A stretch of DNA of 64,000 nucleotides from contig NZ_JBHTJW010000002.1 in the NCBI RefSeq assembly GCF_042676145.1, positions 1,116,001 through 1,180,000 on the forward strand. The letters run 5' to 3'. Of the stretch, positions 42,960 to 52,006 are shown one piece after another. A model generated the notes under the pieces. That model saw only the letters and a program-made list of their open reading frames with translations, did not search any database and was not told the origin of the DNA. Position 1 is the first letter of the stretch, and the number at the start of each line of letters is the position of its first letter. This stretch comes from Methylophilus glucosoxydans (GTDB lineage: Bacteria; Pseudomonadota; Gammaproteobacteria; Burkholderiales; Methylophilaceae). Both the position numbers and the translations under genes were made by a program.

Positions 42960-43682
42960 ATGACGTTGCAAGCGATGCAAAATATTAATCTGGTGTCGTT
43001 ACTCGACTCATTGTTGAGCTTGTCGACGGCTTTTGTTTGCGGGGCTATTATCGGCTTTGAGCGGCAATACCGCCAACGCACCGCCGGTTTGCGCACCAAT
43101 GTGCTGGTGGCCATTGGCGCCGCCATTTTTGTGGATATGGCCAATCGGCTCATGTCGCATGATGGCGCGGTGCATGTGGTGGCCTATGTGGTCTCCGGTA
43201 TCGGGTTTCTGGGCGCGGGCGTGATCATGCGTGAAGAGGGCAATGTGCGAGGCTTGAATACGGCGGCTACGCTATGGGGTTCTGCGGCCGTGGGGGCGTG
43301 TGCCGGTGCTGACCTGTTGCTGGAAGCCTTCTTGGGTACCTTGTTTGTGCTGGCGACCAATACCTTGTTACGCCCGGTCGTCAATCAGATCAACCGCAAA
43401 CCCATCAATACCTTGCATGTGGAGGCGACAACGACGGTGTATGTGATTGCTGCGCGCCGTTATCAGAAAGAGGCGATGAGCTTGCTTGAAAGCACGCTGG
43501 AGCAAGCCAAATATCCGACCAAGCATTTGCAGATGCATGCATTTGGCAACGATTGTGTTGAAATTGAGGCCATGTTGCTGGCCAGTGCCATCCGTGAAGC
43601 CGAGCTGGAAGCGGTGATTCAGCAATTGTTGACCTCACCCTATGTATCACAAGCGTTCTGGAGCCCAAGCATGCTGGATTAG
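42960..43682 (+). CDS. MgtC/SapB family inner-membrane protein
   Basis: A 240-residue protein. The MgtC core is clear: GAIIGFERQYRQRTAGLRTN, then VSGIGFLGAGVIMREEGNVR and GLNTAATLWGSAAVGACAGA, over four to five membrane helices, followed by an ACT-like soluble C-terminal domain (about 150-240). MgtC proteins affect magnesium and phosphate homeostasis, and in Salmonella MgtC inhibits the F1Fo ATP synthase. The convergent pstB neighbour is suggestive, but the two share only a terminator. Confidence 0.9.
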   Translation: MTLQAMQNINLVSLLDSLLSLSTAFVCGAIIGFERQYRQRTAGLRTNVLVAIGAAIFVDMANRLMSHDGAVHVVAYVVSGIGFLGAGVIMREEGNVRGLNTAATLWGSAAVGACAGADLLLEAFLGTLFVLATNTLLRPVVNQINRKPINTLHVEATTTVYVIAARRYQKEAMSLLESTLEQAKYPTKHLQMHAFGNDCVEIEAMLLASAIREAELEAVIQQLLTSPYVSQAFWSPSMLD

Positions 43683-43746
43683 CTATTGGGCTGAAGGCGG
43701 CTCAATGCGCATCACGTGTTGTGAAAGCGCATGATTAACGCGCATA

Positions 43747-43774
43747 AAAAACGCCGCAATCTGCGGCGTTTTTT
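43747..43774. terminator. Bidirectional terminator between mgtC-like and pstB
   Basis: AAAAACGCCGCA (43747-43758) pairs perfectly with TGCGGCGTTTTT (43762-43773) around ATC, with A/T-runs on both strands. It serves the convergent mgtC-like gene and the pst operon. Confidence 0.9.
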
Positions 43775-43787
43775 ATAGCACGGGCAA

Positions 43788-44567
43788 TTAACCAAACTTG
43801 CCGGTGATGTAGTCTTCGGTTTCCTTGCGGCTGGGGTTGGTGAAGATCTTGTCAGTGTCATCGTACTCGATCAACTCACCCAGATACATGTAAGCGGTGT
43901 AGTCGGACACACGTGCTGCCTGCTGCATGTTGTGCGTCACCACCAGAATAGTCAGTTTGCTGCGCAGTTCGACCATCAGTTCTTCAATGTTGGCTGTTGC
44001 GATCGGGTCCAGCGCAGAGGTGGGCTCGTCAAACAGCATGATTTCTGGATCAGTGGCCAAGGCACGGGCGATACATAACCGTTGTTGCTGACCACCAGAC
44101 AGGTTAAAAGCGAGGTCATGCAAGCGGTCTTTGACTTCGTTCCACAACGCTGCGCCTTTCAAAGCTTCTTCAACCTTGTCATCCATAATGCGTTTGTTGT
44201 TTTCACCACGCACACGCAGGCCATAAGCCACGTTTTCATAGATGGATTTTGGGAAGGGGTTAGGCTTCTGAAACACCATGCTGATGCGCATACGCACTTC
44301 AATGGGGTCTACGCCTGAATCCAGCACATTGGTGTTGTCTGGATGCATCACGATCTGGCCCTGGTATTTGTTGCCAGGATACAAATCATGCATACGGTTG
44401 AAGCAGCGCAGAAAAGTGGACTTTCCGCAGCCTGAAGGGCCAATCAGCGCGGTGATTTTGTTCTCGTACAAAGGCATGGAGATGCCTTTGAGTGCGCGTG
44501 CGCCGTTGCTATAAAAAAAGTTTAAATCGCGTGCTTCGGCTTTAATTGCAGTAGTGACAGTGGCCAT
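43788..44567 (-). CDS. pstB: Phosphate ABC transporter ATP-binding protein
   Basis: A 259-residue ABC ATPase. Walker A is GPSGCGKST, the PstB-specific loop QKPNPFPKSIYENVAYG follows, the signature is LSGGQQQRLCIARA, and Walker B is IMLFDEPTSALD. It energises high-affinity phosphate import by PstSCA. Start at the ATG 44567 (MATVTTAI) behind AGGAAA; the upstream in-frame extension overlaps pstA. The usual downstream phoU is not here. Confidence 0.97.
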   Translation of the reverse strand: MATVTTAIKAEARDLNFFYSNGARALKGISMPLYENKITALIGPSGCGKSTFLRCFNRMHDLYPGNKYQGQIVMHPDNTNVLDSGVDPIEVRMRISMVFQKPNPFPKSIYENVAYGLRVRGENNKRIMDDKVEEALKGAALWNEVKDRLHDLAFNLSGGQQQRLCIARALATDPEIMLFDEPTSALDPIATANIEELMVELRSKLTILVVTHNMQQAARVSDYTAYMYLGELIEYDDTDKIFTNPSRKETEDYITGKFG

Positions 44568-44592
44568 GAAGTTTCCTAATTCTTGTGTGGCA

Positions 44593-45531
44593 TTACCATT
44601 TAATATTTTTACGGATTTTATAGCGCAACCAGATGGCTGTACCATTCATTAACAGTGTGACGATGATGATCAGCGCCCCGGTGGCTGCCGCATTGACATG
44701 GAACGCATGGTCAGGGCGGGACAACCAGTTAAACATTTGAATCGGCATCACAGTAAAGCCTGAAGATAACCATTCGAAATTCAGGAAAGGCGGCTCCAGC
44801 GTGATCGGGCTGGGTGGCAGGAAGGCAATAAAGGTCAGCGCACCAATAGTAATGATGGGGGCTGTTTCACCCAGTGCACGTGCCATGCCAATAATAATAC
44901 CGGTCAGGATACCGCCATAAGAGTATTTAAATACGTGGTCATATACGACTTGCCATTTGGTTGCGCCAACGCCGTAGGCCGCCTCACGGATAGACAGCGG
45001 GATAGAGCGGATCGCTTCTCGGGTTGAGACAATGACAATCGGTAAAATCAGCAACCCCAGGGTGAGACCTGCGGTCAGGATGCTTTGACCAAAGTCCAGC
45101 ATGTAGACAAACAGACCCAGCGCCAGCAGGCCATAGATAATCGAAGGCACACCGGCCAGGTTGGACACGTTAATTTCAATCAGGTCGGTAAACCAGTTTT
45201 TCGGCGCATATTCTTCGAGATAAAGGCCAGCAGCAACTCCGACAGGGACTGCGGTCAGGAAAGTGACGGACATGACCAGCAAAGAACCTACCCAGGCAGA
45301 CAGCAGGCCGGCTCTGGCCGCACGGCGTGATGGGAACTCAGTCAAAAAGTCCAGATTGAATTTTGGATAGCCATCCGCAATCAGTTGCCAGAACAGCAGC
45401 ATCAGCGTAATCAGGCCCAGCATGAGGCAGATCAGGCCGATGGCGGCAAACAGAGCGTCATTACGCTTATGACGTTTAATCATGGCGCGGACTTCGGCCA
45501 GATTTTCGAGGACTGAGGCTTTATGTTCCAT
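44593..45531 (-). CDS. pstA: Phosphate ABC transporter permease PstA
   Basis: About 312 residues with six membrane helices after a charged N-terminal cytoplasmic region. The EAA loop STREAIRSIPLSIREAAYGVGATKWQV-type segment contacts PstB. It forms the channel with PstC. I took the ATG at 45531 (MEHKASV); a TTG six codons upstream is possible. Gene order pstS-C-A-B is standard, with a 101-bp gap from pstC. Confidence 0.95.
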   Translation of the reverse strand: MEHKASVLENLAEVRAMIKRHKRNDALFAAIGLICLMLGLITLMLLFWQLIADGYPKFNLDFLTEFPSRRAARAGLLSAWVGSLLVMSVTFLTAVPVGVAAGLYLEEYAPKNWFTDLIEINVSNLAGVPSIIYGLLALGLFVYMLDFGQSILTAGLTLGLLILPIVIVSTREAIRSIPLSIREAAYGVGATKWQVVYDHVFKYSYGGILTGIIIGMARALGETAPIITIGALTFIAFLPPSPITLEPPFLNFEWLSSGFTVMPIQMFNWLSRPDHAFHVNAAATGALIIIVTLLMNGTAIWLRYKIRKNIKW

Positions 45532-45632
45532 TTGGTATAACTTCCGCAAGTGCCGGTAAGCAAGGGTTACCGGCAGTGTATGGTGGTGATATTTCAGTAA
45601 TAAGACAACGGGCAGACTTTACGAGTCTTTGT

Positions 45633-46574
45633 TTAGTAATTCTCGCGGTATTTCTTGCGTACCCAGTGACCCACGATATTGAAAGACAGTGTCATGATCA
45701 TGAGTACCAGGCCGGCGGCAAAAATACTCTGGTAGCCTATGCTGCCATGCGGCAAGTCACCCATGGCCACTTGTACGATGTAGGCGGTAATCGTGGCAGC
45801 GCTGTCTAGCGGATTAAAGGTCAGGTTAGGCTGTTGGCCTGCTGCAATGGCAACCACCATGGTTTCACCCACTGCACGAGAAATCGCCAGAATATAGGCC
45901 GCCACAATACCTGAGACTGCGGCGGGTGTGACCACTTTAATCGCGGTCTGGAAACGGGTTGCACCCATGGCATAAGAACCTTCACGCATGCTCATGGGCA
46001 CGGCGCGCATGGCATCTTCGGACATGGAAGCAATGTAAGGAATAATCATGACGCCCATGACAATCCCGGCGCCCAGCATGTTAAAGCTGGGTAGCTGAGG
46101 GTAAATGGCTTGCAGCATGGGAGTGACAAAAAACAAGGCAAAGTAACCAAAGACAACGGTAGGGACCCCCACCAGCAATTCCAGAATCGGCTTGATGGTT
46201 TCACGGGTTTTATGTGAAGCAAATTCTGACAGGAAAATTGCCGAAACGGTGCCAATTGGCACAGCCACGGCCAGCGCAATCGCGGAGGTGGTCAAAGTGC
46301 CGGAAACCAGCGGCATGATGCCGTAGTGCGCATCTTCAAACAGTGGCGTCCATTGGCTATCGGTTAAAAAATCGACGACAGACACTGTTTTAAAGAAACT
46401 CAATGATTCAAACAGCAAAACCCCCACAATTGCAAACGTGGTTGCCACTGCGACCAGCGCGGCGGTCATCAGGATGAATTCAATAATACGTTCTTTGACG
46501 TTACGACGAATATTCTTCGCCAGTCGTGGGCTGATAGTCAGTTGCGCAGGTACTTGCATTGCTTGAGTCGCCAT
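45633..46574 (-). CDS. pstC: Phosphate ABC transporter permease PstC
   Basis: A 313-residue permease with six helices. The typical ITAIFLSEFA-like segment (VSAIFLSEFASHKTRE) and EAA loop MSEDAMRAVPMSMREGSYAM identify PstC. It pairs with PstA. A hairpin terminator lies between pstS and this gene, so pstCAB would be made at a lower level than pstS. Confidence 0.95.
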   Translation of the reverse strand: MATQAMQVPAQLTISPRLAKNIRRNVKERIIEFILMTAALVAVATTFAIVGVLLFESLSFFKTVSVVDFLTDSQWTPLFEDAHYGIMPLVSGTLTTSAIALAVAVPIGTVSAIFLSEFASHKTRETIKPILELLVGVPTVVFGYFALFFVTPMLQAIYPQLPSFNMLGAGIVMGVMIIPYIASMSEDAMRAVPMSMREGSYAMGATRFQTAIKVVTPAAVSGIVAAYILAISRAVGETMVVAIAAGQQPNLTFNPLDSAATITAYIVQVAMGDLPHGSIGYQSIFAAGLVLMIMTLSFNIVGHWVRKKYRENY

Positions 46575-46638
46575 AGTGTGATCTGTCAGGGGTGGATTTT
46601 AGCGGATAATCGGTTGTTCAGGCCGGCTTGTCAGTAAA

Positions 46639-46660
46639 AAAGGGGCATTTAAGCCCCTTT
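46639..46660 (-). terminator. Attenuating terminator between pstS and pstC
   Basis: On the minus strand AAAGGGGC pairs with GCCCCTTT (46639-46660 outer limits) around six bases and is followed by more T's. A terminator after the binding-protein gene is common in ABC operons and fits higher PstS levels. Confidence 0.75.
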
Positions 46661-46667
46661 GTCATCA

Positions 46668-47663
46668 TTACTTGATTCGGGACAACAAATCAGTAATTTT
46701 GATACCGACTTCTGCTGTGCCGTTAAACCCTGTGCCTGGTTTCATGGCTTTGAAGTGTGTTTTCACTGCTTCGTAATCTTCTTTTGGCAGTGGCACGTAT
46801 TTGACTTCTTTCACCAGTAGTGGCGCATTTTCCAGGTAGTAATTCACAAAGGCTTTCACTTCTGGTTTAAACGCAGCAGCTGTCGCGTTCACGTAAATGA
46901 ACAGTGGACGTGACAATGGCTGATAAGTCCCGTCCATCACAGTCGTTTCAGAAGGCAACACTGGTTTAGCCCCTTCTTTGGCAACCACTGGCACCGCTTT
47001 CAGCTTGTCAGTGTTTTCCTGATAGTAGGCCATGCCGAAGTAGGCCATGCCACCCACGTTACCGGCAACGCCTTGCACCAGTACGTTGTCGTCTTCTGAC
47101 GGTGTGTAATCTGTGCGGCTAGCTTTTGCCTTGCCGTTAACTGCTTCGGTAAAGTAGTCAAACGTACCGGAAGCCGTGCCTGGACCGTACAGGTTGATGG
47201 CTTTGTCTGGGTAAGTGGCGTTCACTTCTTTCCAGTTTTTCACTTTGGAACCTGGTTCCCAGATTTTTTTCAGTTCGGCGACGGTGATTTGTTTCACCCA
47301 GTCGTTTTTGCTGTTCACAACCACAGTCAGTGCATCATAAGCGATAGGCAGTTCGATGAATTGAACGCCACCTTCTTTACAGGCGTCGATTTCTTTTTGT
47401 GAGATCGGGCGGGAAGCATCGGAAATATCGGTTTCGCCGCGGCAGAATTTTTTGAAGCCGCCACCAGTGCCAGATTCGCCAACAGTGACTTTCACGCCTT
47501 TGCTGCGTTGAAACTCTTCGGCAACGGCTTCGGTGATTGGGTAAACCGTGCTGGAACCATCAATTTTGATGATTTTGTCCGCAGCCGCTGCGGTGTGCGC
47601 GAAGGTAAAGGCCTGTGCGACCAGTGCGGCTATCATGGTATTGCGGAACAAACGGGTTTTCAT
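46668..47663 (-). CDS. pstS: Periplasmic phosphate-binding protein PstS
   Basis: A 331-residue exported binding protein. Signal peptide to about residue 27 (TAAAADKI). Phosphate-contact segments DGSSTVYP and ESGTGGGFKKFCRGETDIS are visible, and YGPGTASGTFDYF follows; Cys residues in KKFCRG and DACKEGG could form a disulfide. SD AGGAG precedes the ATG by 8 bases. A Pho box and -10 lie 45-78 bp upstream, so PhoB control is likely. Confidence 0.97.
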   Translation of the reverse strand: MKTRLFRNTMIAALVAQAFTFAHTAAAADKIIKIDGSSTVYPITEAVAEEFQRSKGVKVTVGESGTGGGFKKFCRGETDISDASRPISQKEIDACKEGGVQFIELPIAYDALTVVVNSKNDWVKQITVAELKKIWEPGSKVKNWKEVNATYPDKAINLYGPGTASGTFDYFTEAVNGKAKASRTDYTPSEDDNVLVQGVAGNVGGMAYFGMAYYQENTDKLKAVPVVAKEGAKPVLPSETTVMDGTYQPLSRPLFIYVNATAAAFKPEVKAFVNYYLENAPLLVKEVKYVPLPKEDYEAVKTHFKAMKPGTGFNGTAEVGIKITDLLSRIK

Positions 47664-47707
47664 CTAAGGACTCCTGTATTTGAGTGTGGTTTGTATGTGA
47701 TGACGGA

Positions 47708-47741
47708 ATCATAAAAACTTAATATGACAGAAATGTGACAA
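47708..47741 (-). promoter_or_regulatory. Pho box and -10 of pstS promoter
   Basis: Minus strand reads TTGTCAC-ATTT-CTGTCAT (47741 down to 47724), two 7-mers at 11-base spacing as in the PhoB box, then ten bases and TATGAT (47713-47708) as -10. This is the standard PhoB class-II layout. The start codon lies about 40 bases beyond the expected transcript start. Confidence 0.85.
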
Positions 47742-47746
47742 AAGCC

Positions 47747-47773
47747 AAAAAAGACCTTGGGCAGGTCCTTTTT
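47747..47773 (-). terminator. Terminator after pit
   Basis: Minus strand AAAAAGGACCT pairs with AGGTCTTTTTT (one G-U pair) and ends in a T-run. It separates the pit transcript from the pstS Pho box five bases further on. Confidence 0.8.
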
Positions 47774-47787
47774 AGCTTACGTCCGGC

Positions 47788-48789
47788 TTACAGCACATTT
47801 TCGCCAATATGGTAGGCGATGGCTGCCATGATGGCGGCACAAGGAATCGTCAGCACCCACGCCCAGACAATGCGTGACGCCAGGCCCCAGCGCACCGCGG
47901 TCATGCGGCGCGAGAGACCGACGCCGACAATGGCGCCGGTAATGGTGTGCGTGGTCGACACCGGGATGCCCAGGCTGGTGGCCAGGAACAGCGCAATCGA
48001 GCCTGAGGTCTGGGCCGCAAAGCCGCCAGTGGGGCGGATTTTGGTAATGCCCATGCCCATGGTGCGCACTATGCGCCAGCCCCCAAACAGAGTGCCCAGC
48101 CCCATGGCCAGCTGACAGGCAATCACCACCCAGAAGGGCACATGAAAGTCACCTTGCAGATAGCCATTGGCAAACAGCAGCACGGTAATGATGCCCATGG
48201 TTTTTTGCGCATCGTTGGCGCCATGGCCAAGGCTGAATAAAGAAGAGGAGATAAATTGCAGCTTGTTAAAGCGGCTTTCGATTTTATAGGGCGAGGATTT
48301 CTGGAACGCCCACATGATGCCGATAGAGAGCAACAGCGCCAGCAACATGCCAAATAACGGCGACAAGATAATGGCAATGCCAGTGCTGATGAGCTTACTG
48401 CCGAAAATGACGCCTTGGGTGCCGGAGTGGGCCATGCCTGCGCCAATCAGGCCGCCGATCAGCGCGTGCGAGGACGAGGAGGGGATGCCGAACCACCAGG
48501 TAATGACATTCCAGGCAATCGCCCCGAACAAGGCACCAAACACTACGGTATTGTTGACGATGTTAGGGTCTATGATGCCTTTGCCAACCGTGTCGGCCAC
48601 ATGCAGCCCAAAAAACAGAAAGGCTACAAAATTAAAGAACGCGGCCCAGATGACGGCCGCCTGTGGCGTCAGTAAACGGGTAGACACCATGAGCGCAATC
48701 GAATTGGCGGCATCGTGAAAGCCGTTCATAAAATCAAAGATCAGCGCCACGATGACCAGCACTGCCATGACCACAATCACATGATCCAT
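47788..48789 (-). CDS. pit: Low-affinity inorganic phosphate transporter, PiT family
   Basis: A 333-residue transporter with about ten helices. Both PiT signatures are present: FMNGFHDAANSIALMVSTR near the N-terminus and GHGANDAQKTMGII in the second half, marking the inverted repeat. It imports metal-phosphate complexes with protons. It follows the DUF47 gene by 9 bp; DUF47-pit pairs are widespread and DUF47 proteins regulate or assist Pit. Confidence 0.94.
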   Translation of the reverse strand: MDHVIVVMAVLVIVALIFDFMNGFHDAANSIALMVSTRLLTPQAAVIWAAFFNFVAFLFFGLHVADTVGKGIIDPNIVNNTVVFGALFGAIAWNVITWWFGIPSSSSHALIGGLIGAGMAHSGTQGVIFGSKLISTGIAIILSPLFGMLLALLLSIGIMWAFQKSSPYKIESRFNKLQFISSSLFSLGHGANDAQKTMGIITVLLFANGYLQGDFHVPFWVVIACQLAMGLGTLFGGWRIVRTMGMGITKIRPTGGFAAQTSGSIALFLATSLGIPVSTTHTITGAIVGVGLSRRMTAVRWGLASRIVWAWVLTIPCAAIMAAIAYHIGENVL

Positions 48790-48798
48790 GGTCGTGTC

Positions 48799-49455
48799 CT
48801 AGATGCGTTCTAGCACGACACCGTGAATCACGTCAGCGACGTCTTCGCAGCTGTCGACCGCTTCTTCAAACAGGTCGTACAGTTTTTGTGAGCGGATCAG
48901 ACTGCGCGCGTCACTGTCTTCGGCAAACAGCCTGTGCATGCCTGAGCGCATGATGTGATCGGCTTCGCCTTCGATCTGGCTGATCTCTTCACAGGTGCGC
49001 AGAATGCGTTCGGCATTTTTCATGTCTGACAGCATATGCACCGCATCCCTTACCTTTTCTGCTGCCCTTAATAAGATCTGTGCCAGGGCGACCATTTCGG
49101 GGGTGAACTTGCTGTGACCATAAATCTCGGCGCTTTGCGGAATGGCTTCCATAAAGTCAATGATGTCATCCAGCGCCATTGCCAGTTCACGGATTTCGCG
49201 GCGGTCAAACGGGGTAATAAAGGTTTTATGCAGTGAAAGCAAAATTTCCTTGGTGTATTCATCTGCCTCGGATTCGATTTTGCGGATTTCGGCAAAATGC
49301 GTTTCAAAGCCTGCCTGATCAACAACGGCCGCCATCAGCGCAAGGACTTTGGAGCCACGGACTGCACAATCAGCCAAACGGTTAAACAGGACAAAATAGT
49401 TATCGTTTCTGGGGCTGATCGCGGCCATGATGCGGCCGAAAGTGGCATTCGCCAT
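48799..49455 (-). CDS. DUF47 (PhoU-like) Pit accessory protein
   Basis: A 218-residue all-helical protein of the TIGR00153/DUF47 family. It contains IRKIESEADEYTKEIL and ISQIEGEADHIMRSGM, the repeated E-x3-D metal-binding motif of PhoU-like three-helix bundles. It probably gates the Pit transporter. Start at 49455 behind GAGG-type SD. TGTCAC repeats upstream suggest phosphate control. Confidence 0.9.
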   Translation of the reverse strand: MANATFGRIMAAISPRNDNYFVLFNRLADCAVRGSKVLALMAAVVDQAGFETHFAEIRKIESEADEYTKEILLSLHKTFITPFDRREIRELAMALDDIIDFMEAIPQSAEIYGHSKFTPEMVALAQILLRAAEKVRDAVHMLSDMKNAERILRTCEEISQIEGEADHIMRSGMHRLFAEDSDARSLIRSQKLYDLFEEAVDSCEDVADVIHGVVLERI

Positions 49456-49484
49456 TGAGGACTCCCTATACGTTCAAAAGTTTT

Positions 49485-49525
49485 GTGACAGTAATTTTAC
49501 TATTTTGTGACAATGATTGTGACAA
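49485..49525 (-). promoter_or_regulatory. TGTCAC repeats, possible Pho boxes for DUF47-pit
   Basis: Minus strand carries TTGTCAC (49525-49519), TTGTCAC (49513-49507) and CTGTCAC (49491-49485). The intervals are 12 and 22 bases, close to whole helical turns. The spacing is less regular than at pstS (11), so PhoB binding is plausible but not certain. The region also lies upstream of prfB. Confidence 0.45.
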
Positions 49526-49625
49526 AAATATGGGGCCGTCTGAGTGTGGGCAGCGTAAGTTACGCCTGAACCAAGGGCATAGCTGCGTTATAATGCTGGT
49601 TTTTACATTTTTATACGCACAGAAA

Positions 49626-50730
49626 ATGGAAGCCGAACACCTTAATAGTATTGCCAATGCACTGAGCGACCTGACCCAACGCCACGAAGCGCTTCGGGGG
49701 TATCTTTGACTACGAGAACAAGCAGCAACGCTTAGCCGAAGTTAACGGCCTGCTCGAGGATCCTAAAGTCTGGGATAACGCAGAAAAAGCGCAAAATCTG
49801 GGCAAGGAAAAACGCATGCTTGAAAGCGTGGTCATGACGCTGGATGATGTGTCTCAGTCATTGTCCGATAGCCGTGAATTGTTTGACATGGCGCGTGAAG
49901 AAGGGGATGACGACACATTGCTGAGTGTGGAGGCTGATGCCCAGAAGATAGAAAAAATCGTTGCCGAGATGGAATTCAAGCGCATGTTCTCGCAGCCGAT
50001 GGACGCCAACAATTGCTTTATTGAGTTTCAGTCCGGCAGCGGTGGCACTGAAGCACAAGACTGGGCCGGCATGTTACTGCGCATGTACTTGCGTTACGTA
50101 GAGCGCAAAGGTTTCAAAGTCGAGGTGCTTGAGGAGTCTGAAGGCGACATTGCCGGGATTAAAGGCGCCTCGATTAAAGTGACTGGGGATTATGCCTTTG
50201 GCACCTTGCGCACCGAAAGCGGCGTGCATCGCCTGGTCCGTAAGTCGCCATTCGATGCCAACTCCAAGCGACATACCAGCTTTGCCAGCGTGCAAATCTT
50301 CCCGGAAGTGGACGATTCGATTGAAATTGAAATCAATCCTGCAGATTTGCGCATTGATACTTATCGCGCCAGTGGTGCCGGTGGTCAGCATATTAACAAG
50401 ACTGATTCTGCCGTGCGGATTACCCACTTGCCAACGGGGGTGGTCGTGCAATGCCAGAATGACCGTTCACAGCATAGAAACAAAGAAGAAGCGATGAATA
50501 TGCTGAAAGGCGCCTTGTATAACCTGGAACTCAGCAAACGTAATGAAGAAAAGCAGGCGCTGGAAGATGCCAAAACCGATATTGGTTGGGGTCACCAGAT
50601 TCGTAGCTATGTGCTGGATCAAGGACGGATCAAAGACTTGCGTACCAATGTTGAAATCGGCAATACGCAAGGCGTGCTCGATGGTGATCTCGATCCGTTT
50701 ATCATGGAAAGCTTGAAGCAGGGCCTGTAA
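49626..50730 (+). CDS. prfB: Peptide chain release factor 2, programmed +1 frameshift
   Basis: RF2 of 367 residues, read as 49626-49706 joined to 49708-50730. The first frame ends at CTT TGA (TGA 49707-49709), preceded by a CGGGGG SD-like element; ribosomes slip +1 at CTT so GAC is read next, the well-known autoregulatory site of prfB. The second frame holds domain motifs: SPF in RKSPFDANS (stop-codon recognition of UGA/UAA) and GAGGQHINK with the catalytic GGQ. The MksF-like gene follows 3 bp after the stop. Confidence 0.97.
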
Positions 50731-50733
50731 TAG

Positions 50734-52002
50734 ATGTCAGAAGTCAGTGATGTAAACGCGTTTGAGGAGTTCCTCAAACCGGGAGTCTATGTTCAGGATA
50801 TTGATGCATTGTTTCCCTTGTTGCAGTCCTCACACATCATCGATGTGCTGATCGGGCTGTTCCGCGGCGGCCGTGATGAAGTCATGATTCGCCTCGCCGT
50901 GATGCGTGAAATTGCAGCGCGGGCAGAGTTGCCCGAGTGGACGCCAGCCCAGTTGCAAAATCACCTTTCTTTTATTGATGCCACCAAGCTGGAAACCGTG
51001 TTGCACCGCTTGCGCAGCCACGACTTGCTGCAATGGGACGCAGACCGCCGCGTGTACCAGATTTCTGCCGCGGGCCGCATGGTGTTGTCTGCCATCAGTG
51101 GCTTGTTGCGGTTTGGCGAGGCCGATGACGAGTTGGGCTACCTGATGTCGCAGGCGGCGGGCGGCAGTGCCGTCGGTGAACTCAGTGCCGAGCACTTGAG
51201 TCATGTGCTGGCCAAACTCACCGAATACGAACATTTTTTCCAGGAAGCGATTGCCTCAGGCTCCGAGTTCAGGCTCAAGTCGGCGCAGGCCAGATTGAGC
51301 AAGGCGCAACCCTGGATTGAAAAAGCCACGGCACTGATCAATACCATTTCAGAAAACGGCATGGATGATGCCGGTTGGCAAATTGTGCATAAAATTGCCA
51401 GCCAGCAGTCGCGTTTACTCAATATGGCCTCGGTCTTTCAGCGTGAACTGGCCAAAGTGGCCAGGCAGCGGGTCATGCTGTCGCAAGGCGGCCTGAGCTC
51501 CACTGAGTTATCCGCCTGGTTGCAGCAACGCAGCGTTGAGTCGCTGGCGCAAATGGGCGCGCGGATGGCGGTGACACCAGAACCGCTGTTTGTACTGCCC
51601 GACGTGATGCTGGATATTGCCGATGACGTGCTAGAACGTGAAGTGGCAGTGCCTAAAGTCTCTGTCATGCCCCCGGATGTGGAAGTCACCCCTGCGCAAA
51701 CCGAAGCCTTTTCTTACCCGCCACAACTCACCGACCTTACGCGTGTGCTGGCACAACTCGAGGACGATAGCGCATTGCCAGACGTGGTCGTTGGTGGTGG
51801 CTTTGCTCAAGCGTCTTACCGGTACTCTCTGCTGACCTTTTTAGGTGAAAAACATGAGGATGCCGACTTGAATGCGCTGGCAGAACAACCGTTCCGCCTA
51901 ACGCACGCACTGGATGCGCCACTGCAAGCCGTACATCGAAACGAGGTGGCCGCCATGACCGCCGGTCAATTAATTAAACATACGCCAGCCAAGGAGGGTT
52001 AA
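50734..52002 (+). CDS. MksF/kleisin-like subunit of an SMC complex
   Basis: A 422-residue protein. Residues about 25-125 look like a winged-helix domain (RLAVMREIAARAELPEWTP, then LHRLRSHDLLQWDADRRVY), and the middle is a long helical region (about 150-260). The C-terminal 120 residues are mixed with proline-rich linkers (VMPPDVEVTPAQ) and a second small domain. This architecture and the MksE- and SMC-like neighbours suggest the kleisin of a bacterial MksBEF-type condensin. I saw no nuclease motif. Gene spacing of 3 bp to prfB and 4 bp to the next gene implies one transcript. Confidence 0.6.
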   Translation: MSEVSDVNAFEEFLKPGVYVQDIDALFPLLQSSHIIDVLIGLFRGGRDEVMIRLAVMREIAARAELPEWTPAQLQNHLSFIDATKLETVLHRLRSHDLLQWDADRRVYQISAAGRMVLSAISGLLRFGEADDELGYLMSQAAGGSAVGELSAEHLSHVLAKLTEYEHFFQEAIASGSEFRLKSAQARLSKAQPWIEKATALINTISENGMDDAGWQIVHKIASQQSRLLNMASVFQRELAKVARQRVMLSQGGLSSTELSAWLQQRSVESLAQMGARMAVTPEPLFVLPDVMLDIADDVLEREVAVPKVSVMPPDVEVTPAQTEAFSYPPQLTDLTRVLAQLEDDSALPDVVVGGGFAQASYRYSLLTFLGEKHEDADLNALAEQPFRLTHALDAPLQAVHRNEVAAMTAGQLIKHTPAKEG

Positions 52003-52006
52003 CCGC

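Noticed and set aside
49455..49709. An 84-residue plus-strand ORF ahead of prfB as a separate gene
   Set aside because: Its last 27 codons are the first part of RF2, read up to the in-frame TGA of the frameshift site; the earlier part is the DUF47 promoter region.
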